Assembly (NCBI GenBank): GCA_019912885.1
Contig: JAIOHV010000123.1
Span: forward strand, 1-50,165
DNA: 50,165 nt
Reading direction: 5' to 3'
Origin: a bacterium
GTDB taxonomy: Bacteria > Lernaellota > Lernaellaia > JACKCT01
Shown here: one piece after another, positions 16,821 to 23,982 of the stretch
Position numbering within the stretch: position 1 is the stretch's first letter
Layout: every line of letters starts with the position of its first letter
The notes under the pieces: model-generated
The model's input: only the letters and a program-made list of their open reading frames with translations
What the model was told of the DNA's origin: nothing
Database searches by the model: none
Program-made: the position numbers and the translations under genes

Positions 16821-18176
16821 TCAGGGCCGCACGTCCGGCTTTTCGTCCAGTCCGAGTTCCTTGATGCGGCGGTAGAGGGTGCGTTCGCTGATGCCGAGCA
16901 TCGCGGCGGCGCGGGCGCGGTTGCCTTCGACCGCCGACAGCACGCGGCGGATGTGCCGGCGCTCCACCGTTTCGAGCGTGGCGAAGGGGCCGCCCGCGTC
17001 GTCCGATTCGCGAATCTCCGAAGGCAACATCGACTCGTCGATCGTCTCGCCCGTCGCGAGGATTACCGAGCGTTCCACCACGTGCAGCAGCTCGCGCACG
17101 TTGCCCGGCCAGCGATAGGCGGAAAGGCGCGCCATCGCGCCCGCGGAAAATCGGCGCCGCTGCCCGAAGCGCTCGTTGGCGCGCGAAAGGAAATGCTCGA
17201 CGAGCACCGGGATGTCCGCGGGGCGCTCGCGCAGCGGCGGAACGTCGACGCGGATCGTGGACAGACGAAAGTAAAGATCCTTGCGGAAATAGCCCTTCTC
17301 CATCATGTCGGCGAGGTCGCGATTGGTCGCCGCGACGACGCGCGTGTCGACCGCGATCTCGCGCGTGCCGCCCACGTGCCGGAAGCGCCCGGTCTCCAGC
17401 ACGCGCAGCATTTTGACCTGCGTTTCCAGGTTTACGTCCCCGATTTCGTCGAGGAAAATCGTGCCCTTGTCGGCCACCTCGAACAGGCCGTGCTTGGCCG
17501 CGGTCGCGCCGGTATACGCGCCCTTCTCGTGGCCGAACAGTTCGTTGTGCAGAAGATCGCCGTGCAGCGCCGCGCACTCCACGACGACAAACGGGCTCGC
17601 GCGCCGCTTGCTTCGCGCGTGGATGAGCTTGGCGACGACGTCCTTGCCGACGCCCGTCTCGCCGAGGATCAGCACCGAAGAGTCGGTCGTCGCGACGCGG
17701 TCGATCATCTCGATCACCCTGCGAAACGGCTCGCTCTTGCCGACAAACTCTCCCGCCAGGTCCGGCGGCGCGAATCCGCCGGAGAGGATTTCGTTGCGTT
17801 CGATGAGCAGCTGCCGCTCGCGCGCCTTTTGCAGCGTGACCTCGAGCTCGTCCGTGGGGCACGGCTTGCGCAGGTAGTCGAACGCGCCAAGGCGCATCGC
17901 CTCGATGGCGGTTTCGATGTCGCCCTGGCCGGAGAGCACGATGACCTCGACCGACGGCGCGTGCTCACGCGCGTGACGCAGCACGTCGAGCCCGCTGCCG
18001 TCGCCAAGGCGCAGATCGAGCAGCACGAGGTCGTGTTCGCCGCGCGCCAGTTCCATCTTGGCGGCTTGCACCCCGGCCGCGGGCGTCGGCGCGAAACCGC
18101 GCGAGCGCAACTCCGCGATGGTCAGTCCACGAAAGGTATCGTCGTCGTCAACGACGAGCACGCGGGCGGGATTCAT
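16821..18176 (-). CDS. Sigma-54-dependent response regulator (NtrC family)
   Basis: 451 residues. The receiver domain (1-120) has the acidic pocket VDDDD, phospho-acceptor D54 (LVLLDLRL) and K104. The AAA+ domain (about 145-380) has Walker A GETGVGKD (173-180), the sigma-54 contact loop GAYTGA (220-225) and Walker B IFLDE (241-245). A Fis-type helix-turn-helix occupies about 405-451. All parts needed for activation of sigma-54 RNA polymerase are intact. It overlaps the histidine kinase stop by 4 bp, so they are a coupled pair. The clear -24/-12 promoter at 23833-23848 in front of the redox operon is the obvious candidate target (inference). Confidence 0.93.
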   Translation of the reverse strand: MNPARVLVVDDDDTFRGLTIAELRSRGFAPTPAAGVQAAKMELARGEHDLVLLDLRLGDGSGLDVLRHAREHAPSVEVIVLSGQGDIETAIEAMRLGAFDYLRKPCPTDELEVTLQKARERQLLIERNEILSGGFAPPDLAGEFVGKSEPFRRVIEMIDRVATTDSSVLILGETGVGKDVVAKLIHARSKRRASPFVVVECAALHGDLLHNELFGHEKGAYTGATAAKHGLFEVADKGTIFLDEIGDVNLETQVKMLRVLETGRFRHVGGTREIAVDTRVVAATNRDLADMMEKGYFRKDLYFRLSTIRVDVPPLRERPADIPVLVEHFLSRANERFGQRRRFSAGAMARLSAYRWPGNVRELLHVVERSVILATGETIDESMLPSEIRESDDAGGPFATLETVERRHIRRVLSAVEGNRARAAAMLGISERTLYRRIKELGLDEKPDVRP

Positions 18177-20053
18177 GCGTCTCCGTTTGTCGGGATCGGG
18201 AAATGAACGGTGAAAGTCGTGCCCTCGCCGGGCGCGCTCTCGAGAGTGATGTCTCCGTTCCAGCTATGCGCGAGATTGAGCGAGACGAAAAGCCCAAGCC
18301 CGGTGCCGGCGGCGCGCCGCGAAAAGAACGGCTCGAACACGCGCGGAAGGTCCCCGGGCGCGATGCCGCGCCCGTCGTCGGCGACGCGCGCAAGCAAGCG
18401 GCCGGGCTCGACGGCGAACGTTACCGCGATATGGTGCCCGGACTCGCAGGCGTCGATCGCGTTGAGGATGAGATTCAGGAAAACCTGCTGCACGGCGGAC
18501 TCGTCGGCCACCACCGACGGTCGAGCGGCCGGCTCGACCACCTTAAGCTCCACGCCCGCCGCACGCGTCTTTTGGCGGCAAAGCGCGGCCACCGAATCCG
18601 CGCACGCCACCGGATCGACCGACGAGGCCGAAAGCGACTGCCCCCGCGCCAGGCGAAGGAACTGCTCGGTGATCGCGCCCGCGCGCCGCACCTGCTTGCT
18701 GGCCACGCCGACGTACTCCGCGATCTGCGCGCGCACGCCGTCGTCGAGTTCGGAGTTCGTCGAGGCCACGCGGCCGATGCCATCCAGGCACATGCCGATC
18801 GACCCGAGCGGCGTGTTGACCTCGTGCGAGAATCCGGAGGCCAGCATGCCAAGCGACACCATGCGCTCGGTGTCGGCCAGCTTGGCCTCCTCGCTGCGCC
18901 GATCCGTGATGTCACGCCACACCTCGACGACGTGGCTCACCTGCCCGTCCTCGCCGAACACCGGAGATGCGCGCACCTCCTCATGACGCACGCTTCCGTC
19001 CGGTTGCACGCGGCGTTTGATGGCGGTTTGAACGTGGCCCGCGCCGAAGCAATGCAACGTCGGGCAGAAGCCGTCGTCGTGGCAGCCCAGGCCCCCGCGT
19101 TCGCGATCGCCGCAGCAACGCACGCCGATGAGCGTCGCGTCGCCGATCGGGAAGCGGCGCGCGAACGCCTCGTTCGCGGCGACGACCGTGCGTTCGCGGT
19201 CCAGCACCACCATGCCGTCGTCCACGGAGTTCATGACGCGCTCCAGGTCGGCGCGCTGCTCGCGCACGCGGCCGAGCAGCGCCGCGACCGCGTCAGCCAT
19301 GGAATTGAACTGCGTCTCTACGCGGGTGAGTGCGTCGTCGCTTTGGACCACCGGTACGCGGCTTGAAAAATCGCCTTTCGCGATGGCGCGCGCGGTCTTT
19401 TCGAACCGGCGCAGCCGGCGCACCAGCAAGCGCCGGAAGACGAGGCCCGTACCGGCCAGCAGCGAGAGCCCGATGGCGCTTGACGCGGCGGCCAGCGGCC
19501 CCATCGCCTGGCGAAGATCGTCGAGCGCGCCTTCGAGCGGCACGTCCACGACGACGAGGCCGTTGATGCGGTGGCTCTCGTCGTGGCATCCGTAGCAGGC
19601 CACGCGGTTCGGCACCGGATCGACGACGCGCAGCGTGCGGCCGCCCTCGATCTCGAGCATCGCACTGCGTTCGCGCGACTCGGCGGGATTCTGGTGGCAG
19701 ACCAGGCACGTCGCCGAGTTCTGCTCGAAGTGACGCGCCTCGACGGACGGGTCGCTGGAAAAGCGCACCTCGCCCTCGCGGTCGATGATCATCACGCGCT
19801 GCAGATCGCCGGCGCCGCCGAACGCCTTCACCATGCGGCGGACGAGGTGGTCGTCCTTTTGCGTCATGCCGTCTTCGAGCGCCAGGTGGACAAGGCGCGT
19901 GGCGAGCGCCGCCTGCTGGCGGCTGGCCTCGACCATGCGGTTTTCCGCGTACTGGTACATGACGAAAAAGCCCGCAGCCTGACTGCAGAGAATCAGGATC
20001 GCCACGCTCAAAAAAAAGCGCAGGCTGAGTCGATCGATCCGGGCAAACGCCAC
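18173..20053 (-). CDS. Sensor histidine kinase with two c-type haem motifs
   Basis: 626 residues; GTG 20053 preceded by AAAGGAAG. A membrane helix at about 12-33 is followed by a periplasmic domain with two CxxCH haem-c sites (CLVCH 116-120, CYGCH 153-157), a second helix (about 183-205), HAMP and a PAS domain. The PAS domain has an unusual Cys-rich cluster (CCGD, GLGCHDDGFC, TLHC). HisKA carries the phospho-acceptor in GFSHEVNTPLGS, and HATPase_c has ADDGRGIAPGD and GTGLGLFVS. Haem in the sensor and Cys in PAS point to redox, oxygen, NO or electron-carrier sensing. It is coupled to the sigma-54 regulator and lies 91 bp behind the NrfD-like gene, so the kinase probably senses the state of that respiratory complex (inference). 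Confidence 0.92.
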   Translation of the reverse strand: MAFARIDRLSLRFFLSVAILILCSQAAGFFVMYQYAENRMVEASRQQAALATRLVHLALEDGMTQKDDHLVRRMVKAFGGAGDLQRVMIIDREGEVRFSSDPSVEARHFEQNSATCLVCHQNPAESRERSAMLEIEGGRTLRVVDPVPNRVACYGCHDESHRINGLVVVDVPLEGALDDLRQAMGPLAAASSAIGLSLLAGTGLVFRRLLVRRLRRFEKTARAIAKGDFSSRVPVVQSDDALTRVETQFNSMADAVAALLGRVREQRADLERVMNSVDDGMVVLDRERTVVAANEAFARRFPIGDATLIGVRCCGDRERGGLGCHDDGFCPTLHCFGAGHVQTAIKRRVQPDGSVRHEEVRASPVFGEDGQVSHVVEVWRDITDRRSEEAKLADTERMVSLGMLASGFSHEVNTPLGSIGMCLDGIGRVASTNSELDDGVRAQIAEYVGVASKQVRRAGAITEQFLRLARGQSLSASSVDPVACADSVAALCRQKTRAAGVELKVVEPAARPSVVADESAVQQVFLNLILNAIDACESGHHIAVTFAVEPGRLLARVADDGRGIAPGDLPRVFEPFFSRRAAGTGLGLFVSLNLAHSWNGDITLESAPGEGTTFTVHFPIPTNGDA

Positions 20054-20144
20054 GCGAAACTTCCTTTAGGGGCACGCTCATCGTAGCACGAACCGCCCCG
20101 CCGCGCGCCGGGCGTGACAGGCGCGTGATAGGCGCGCGCGGCCT

Positions 20145-21404
20145 CTATCCCGCCGCCGCCGGCGCCGGCTTCGCCCGATCGCGCGCACGCGCGGGCACGG
20201 GCTGGTCGATATCGAACTCGCCGAGCATCAGCGGCAGGGCCACCTTCAGCATCAGCGTGAAGATCAGAAAGCCGATACCGAACACGCCGACGGCGACCTT
20301 GATCTCCACGGGGCTTGGGGAATATTCGTAGATCTCGCCGAGCGTGGACGGCGTGAAGCCGGGAATGACAAGCGCGATACCCTTTTCGATGTACACGCCG
20401 GCGTAGATGAGAAGCGCGCCGAGGTTCAGCGTCACCGGGTTTTTGCGCGTCGCGGGGATGAGGAAGATGAGGAACGCCGCGACGCTCGCGAATACGGAGA
20501 ACCAGGCGTACGGAACGAGCGCCGTCTTGCCGTCGATTCCCGTGAACAGATATTCGAAAAACAGCAGGTGGTGCGTTCCGGAGTAATATTCCCGGAAGAT
20601 CTCCGCGCCGAGCAGGAACAGGTTGATGAACATCGCGTAGGCCATCAACTCCGCGATCTTCCAGATCGCCTCGTTCTTGATCTCCAGGCGCGTGTATTTT
20701 TTGAGAAGCTGCAACAGCACCAGGATGATCGCGGGCCCGGAGCAAAACGCCGAAGCGAGAAAGCGCGGCGCCAGGATCGCGCTGTTCCAGAACGGGCGCG
20801 CGGGCAGACCGTTGTACACGAACGCCGTCACCGTGTGGATGCTGACCGCGAACGGAATCGACATCAGGATGAGCGGCGTGACGAAGCTCGCCGACGCTTC
20901 GCGTTTCACGAACGCGCAATAGAGCAGATACGTCACGACAACGAGGTTCAGCACGGCGTAGCCGTTCAGCACCAGCACGTCCCACGCGAGGATCGACGAT
21001 GGGAAGTTCAGGTGCCCGATGCCGGGGATGAGATGCCAGAAGCGGTCGGGCCGGCCGATATCCACCGCCACGAAGAGCAGGCACATGATGACCGCGCTCA
21101 CCGCGAGCAGCTCGCCGATGATCACGATCTCCTTGATGGGCTTCCAGTGATAGATGTAGGCGGGGATGACAAGCACTACGGCCGCGGCGGCGACGCCGAC
21201 GAGGAACGTGAAGTTGCCGATGTAAAAGCCCCAGCTCACCGGGTCGCGCATCGACGTGGTGACCAGGCCGCGCTGGAGCTGCTCGGCGTATCCGAACGCG
21301 CCCACCATGACGCACATGCCGAGAAACGCAAGCCACGACCAGTAACCCTTGCCGCCGCTTGTCCAGATCCGGAAGCTTCCCTTGACGAATTCCAGAAAAT
21401 GCAT
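20145..21404 (-). CDS. NrfD/DsrP-like quinone-interacting membrane subunit
   Basis: 419 residues with about ten membrane helices. ATG 21404 is used because GAGAGGG precedes it; a GTG four codons upstream is possible. DPVSWGFYIGNFTFLVGVAAAAV, the charged VDIGRPDRFWH and the overall length are typical of NrfD/PsrC/DsrP subunits, which exchange electrons with menaquinol or ubiquinol in the inner membrane. It starts 8 bp after the Fe-S subunit, its usual partner. The C-terminus ends in an Ala/Lys-rich cytoplasmic tail. The direction of electron flow cannot be decided from sequence. Confidence 0.88.
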   Translation of the reverse strand: MHFLEFVKGSFRIWTSGGKGYWSWLAFLGMCVMVGAFGYAEQLQRGLVTTSMRDPVSWGFYIGNFTFLVGVAAAAVVLVIPAYIYHWKPIKEIVIIGELLAVSAVIMCLLFVAVDIGRPDRFWHLIPGIGHLNFPSSILAWDVLVLNGYAVLNLVVVTYLLYCAFVKREASASFVTPLILMSIPFAVSIHTVTAFVYNGLPARPFWNSAILAPRFLASAFCSGPAIILVLLQLLKKYTRLEIKNEAIWKIAELMAYAMFINLFLLGAEIFREYYSGTHHLLFFEYLFTGIDGKTALVPYAWFSVFASVAAFLIFLIPATRKNPVTLNLGALLIYAGVYIEKGIALVIPGFTPSTLGEIYEYSPSPVEIKVAVGVFGIGFLIFTLMLKVALPLMLGEFDIDQPVPARARDRAKPAPAAAG

Positions 21405-21412
21405 GAGCCCTC

Positions 21413-22336
21413 TCACACGCCGTAGAAGTAGTAGAACTTCGGCTGCGTATTGATTTCTTCCTTCAGGATGAACACGCGCTTGTTCTCGATGACGTAGCGG
21501 ATCTCGCTGTCCTTATCGAGGATATTTCCGAACTTGCGCGCGCCGACCGGGCACGCCTCGACGCACGCCGGGTATCGGCCGTTGCGCGTGCGCTGGATGC
21601 AGAAGGTGCACTTCTCGACGACGCCTTTGTAGCGCGGGCGGTTGCCGAGGTAATGCGTGTCGCGGTTGACCTCGTCATCCGGGATATTCGGTTCCGCCCA
21701 GTTGAAATGGCGCGCGCCGTAGGGGCAGGCGGCCATGCACAGGCGGCAGCCGATGCACCAGTTGTAGTCGATGACGACAATGCCGTCGGGCTCCTGCCAC
21801 GTCGCGCCGACCGGGCAGACCGTGACGCACTGAGGCCGCCGGCACTGCTGGCAGGCAACGGGCACGTAGAAATGGCCCTCTTCGGGAACCTGCTTCGGAT
21901 TGTAGTAAGCCGTCGCGTGGGAGAGGTCGATGCCCTTTTCCTTGTCCATTTGCAGCACGGTGATCCAGTGCATTTCCGGATCGCGCGACTGGTTATTCTC
22001 CTTCACACACGCGTGCACGCAGCGGCGGCAGCCGACGCAGCGCGACAGATCGAGCGCGTAGGCGAACTGCACTCCCTCGGCAGCGGGGGCGGCGTCGACT
22101 GTGAACTCGCCGCCGTACTTGCGGCCGTATTCCGCCTCCAAGCGGTCGAGGATCCGTTCCTTGTCGTCTTGCGTCAGTTCGCGGAAGTGCCGTTGAAAAA
22201 AGGCCTCGCGCGCGGCCGGGCTGCACGAGGCGAGAAGGCCGGTCGCCGCGGCGGCGAGCGCGCCCTTGACGAAACCGCGGCGCGAGAGACCGGTTTCGCG
22301 ATTGTCGCTGATCGTGACTTGCGCTTTCGCCGTCAT
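21413..22336 (-). CDS. Tat-exported ferredoxin-like 4[4Fe-4S] subunit (DsrO/NrfC-like)
   Basis: 307 residues from ATG 22336, which overlaps the cytochrome stop by 4 bp. The twin-arginine signal SRRGFVK is at 18-24, followed by a hydrophobic stretch and a lipobox-like LASC. Sixteen Cys fall into four cluster groups: CVGCRRCVHAC, CQQCRRPQCVTVC, CIGCRLCMAAC, and CTFC plus CVEAC. This is the electron wire that links a periplasmic cytochrome to an NrfD-type quinone subunit in Dsr, Nrf and Psr complexes. Residues 42-85 between signal and first cluster are charged and helical, longer than in NrfC. Confidence 0.9.
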   Translation of the reverse strand: MTAKAQVTISDNRETGLSRRGFVKGALAAAATGLLASCSPAAREAFFQRHFRELTQDDKERILDRLEAEYGRKYGGEFTVDAAPAAEGVQFAYALDLSRCVGCRRCVHACVKENNQSRDPEMHWITVLQMDKEKGIDLSHATAYYNPKQVPEEGHFYVPVACQQCRRPQCVTVCPVGATWQEPDGIVVIDYNWCIGCRLCMAACPYGARHFNWAEPNIPDDEVNRDTHYLGNRPRYKGVVEKCTFCIQRTRNGRYPACVEACPVGARKFGNILDKDSEIRYVIENKRVFILKEEINTQPKFYYFYGV

Positions 22337-22947
22337 CGGATATCTCCCGGCCGGGCCGGCGCGGACAGGGGCTCGATCGGCGCGAAATGCGGCGTATGAG
22401 GGTTGTGGCAATGCGCGCAAAGCAGGTACTGGCGCTTGCCGTTCCATTCGCCGGTGCGTTTGCCGTGAACGCCGACCTTCCAGTCGCGCAACTTTTCGCC
22501 GTGGCACTGTCCGCAGAGCCGATACGATTCCGTGAACGGCACCTCGCGGCCGCCGGCCAGGCGCAGCACGTCGCGGTTGTCGGGGTCGTGGCAGTCAAAG
22601 CACCAGCGATCGCGCGGGCCGTGGTTGAGCTCGATGTCCTCGTGCATCTCGGTCAGTTCGCGGCGCTCCCTGTTTGTTTCCATGTCCGCGTGGCATTCCG
22701 TGCACGGGAAATAGCCCTCGGTGAACGGCGGCGGGGGCACCGGGAACTCGTCTTCCGACGCTGGAGGATCGTGGGTTTCGTCGAGTTCCGCGGTCGCCGC
22801 CGCGCTTTTTGGGTTCGAGTCGTGAACGGATGCCTCGCCGGCCGGAGCGGAGCGGGCCGCGCCGGCCGCCGCAAAGGCGATAAGCGCGAGCGCGCCGATC
22901 GCCAGGGATACCGCGCCGGGTAATTTCGATGGCGCCGGCCGCGTCAT
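22333..22947 (-). CDS. Periplasmic tetrahaem cytochrome c
   Basis: 204 residues from ATG 22947, preceded by GGAGAGG. An N-terminal hydrophobic segment (about 11-33) acts as signal or anchor. A Pro/Glu-rich linker follows, then four CxxCH motifs: CTECH, CFDCH, CGQCH and CAHCH. Additional His residues between them could be distal ligands. The size and spacing suit a small DsrJ- or NrfB-like electron carrier. Its start codon overlaps the stop of the cyclic-nucleotide-binding gene (ATGA) and its stop overlaps the Fe-S subunit, so it is translated as part of one complex. Confidence 0.87.
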   Translation of the reverse strand: MTRPAPSKLPGAVSLAIGALALIAFAAAGAARSAPAGEASVHDSNPKSAAATAELDETHDPPASEDEFPVPPPPFTEGYFPCTECHADMETNRERRELTEMHEDIELNHGPRDRWCFDCHDPDNRDVLRLAGGREVPFTESYRLCGQCHGEKLRDWKVGVHGKRTGEWNGKRQYLLCAHCHNPHTPHFAPIEPLSAPARPGDIR

Positions 22948-23429
22948 TGGTACCTCTCCGCCACCCATCGCTGGAGATTGCGGGCCACCAGCGCCTCGAG
23001 CAGCGTGACGCGGCTTGCGATCACGCGGTTGAGGTTGCCGATGATGACGGGGTGCAGATGCGGGCGCTCGGCAAACAGCCGCTCGATCGCCTCGCGGTCA
23101 AAGCAGTGAAGCTCGGCGGCCGTTTTCGACGTGGCGCCGAGCGTGAACTTGTGAGGCGGCACGAGAGCCGACCACGCGATCACCGAGCCCGGGCCTTTTT
23201 CCTCGAGGGCGATATCGTCGAGCGCGTCCTTGAGCATGATCGGTATCGTCAGCGCGATCGTGCCCGCGGTGACGACAAGCAACGTGCGCGCGTCGTCGCC
23301 CAGGCTGAACACGCGCTCGCCGGCGGTGTATTGGCGAACGAGCGCGATCTTTCGGACGACCTCGAGGTCGTCGTCGGAGATGCCGGCGAACAGCTCGATG
23401 ACGCGCAGGTCGTTGATCGTCGCGGTCAT
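22944..23429 (-). CDS. Stand-alone cyclic-nucleotide-binding-domain protein
   Basis: 161 residues from ATG 23429 (GGGAGG 5 nt upstream). The fold is a Crp-type beta roll: IELFAGISDDDLEVV at the start, GERVFSLGD, LLVVTAGTIAL and a final helix ending IERLFAERP. There is no helix-turn-helix afterwards; the last 40 residues are helical and lack a DNA-binding signature. The canonical phosphate-binding RSA motif is replaced around SVIAWSALVPP, so ligand binding is not certain. It lies inside an operon of respiratory-complex subunits, suggesting a regulatory or structural subunit rather than a transcription factor. Confidence 0.8.
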   Translation of the reverse strand: MTATINDLRVIELFAGISDDDLEVVRKIALVRQYTAGERVFSLGDDARTLLVVTAGTIALTIPIMLKDALDDIALEEKGPGSVIAWSALVPPHKFTLGATSKTAAELHCFDREAIERLFAERPHLHPVIIGNLNRVIASRVTLLEALVARNLQRWVAERYQ

Positions 23430-23443
23430 GGGCGCCTCCCTGC

Positions 23444-23752
23444 TCAGTTGAGCCACAGCGTCCGCATGGACGGGTTACGCGAAAATTCCTGCGCCGCCTG
23501 GCGCTCCTGACGCACGTGCTCCTCGACCGCGGCGACCAGTTCCTCGAGCGAGAGTTCGCGGATCTCGCGACCCGCATTTCCGCTTGGCGCGAACAGCGAC
23601 GAGTTCGGCTGCACGGCCAGAAGGATGCGCTCGCGGACGACGTCCGCCTGGACAGTCTCCTCGCCGGGCGAACGCGCGAACGAAAGCGCGGCCAAGGTCC
23701 CGACAATCAGAAAAAGAACGGGAACTCCAATCAAAACCAGCGTCGAAAACAT
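23444..23752 (-). CDS. Small membrane-anchored protein, first gene of redox operon
   Basis: 102 residues from ATG 23752, chosen for its near-perfect ribosome-binding site (AAGGAGGT). One N-terminal membrane helix (about 3-25) precedes a soluble helical tail rich in Glu and Arg (ELSLEELVAAVEEHVRQERQ). No family recognised. It is the promoter-proximal gene behind the sigma-54 promoter and ends 15 bp before the next start, which supports a role as an accessory subunit of the cytochrome/Fe-S/NrfD complex. Confidence 0.65.
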   Translation of the reverse strand: MFSTLVLIGVPVLFLIVGTLAALSFARSPGEETVQADVVRERILLAVQPNSSLFAPSGNAGREIRELSLEELVAAVEEHVRQERQAAQEFSRNPSMRTLWLN

Positions 23753-23832
23753 GGGTGTACCTCCTTGGACGGGGAAGCGGCCCCCGTCCGCGCGACCGGC
23801 GCGCGTTGCTGTTCGATTCGCTCTGTTGAAAA

Positions 23833-23848
23833 AGCAACACGCGTGCCA
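23833..23848 (-). promoter_or_regulatory. Sigma-54 (-24/-12) promoter
   Basis: The minus strand reads TGGCACGCGTGTTGCT. It fits the consensus TGGCACG-N4-TTGCW at every defined position, with GG and GC ten bases apart. Predicted transcription start is about 12 nt downstream (near 23822), leaving a 5' leader of about 70 nt before ATG 23752. The window also holds a sigma-54 activator with an intact GAYTGA loop at the far end of the same gene run. Confidence 0.8.
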
Positions 23849-23924
23849 GGTTCGATGCACGGATGCAAGCGACTGATTTTGTTGCTTATTTTTGAATTGC
23901 CGGGAATTTTGGTGCTGCAAGCGT

Positions 23925-23943
23925 GCCTGCCAGATTGTCAGGC
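23925..23943. promoter_or_regulatory. Candidate enhancer-binding dyad 1
   Basis: A 19-bp imperfect palindrome of form GCCTGNCANNNTGNCAGGC lies about 80-95 bp upstream of the -24/-12 promoter, the distance range used by NtrC-type activators. A related half, GCCANNTTGTCAG, recurs at 24001-24013. Assignment to the regulator at 16821 is inference. Confidence 0.4.
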
Positions 23944-23968
23944 TCATGCACGGTCGAAATGCGAATTG

Positions 23969-23982
23969 CTGAGTCTATTCAG
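23969..23982. promoter_or_regulatory. Candidate enhancer-binding dyad 2
   Basis: CTGA-N6-TCAG is centred about 42 bp (four helical turns) upstream of dyad 1 and on the same DNA face. Short and therefore weak on its own; it overlaps the last codons of the neighbouring NuoM-like gene. Confidence 0.25.

Noticed and set aside
23911-23935. Second sigma-54-like site (TGGCAGGCACGCTTGCA, minus strand)
   Set aside because: Spacing between GG and GC is 11 instead of 10, so it should not be recognised; the site at 23833-23848 fits exactly.
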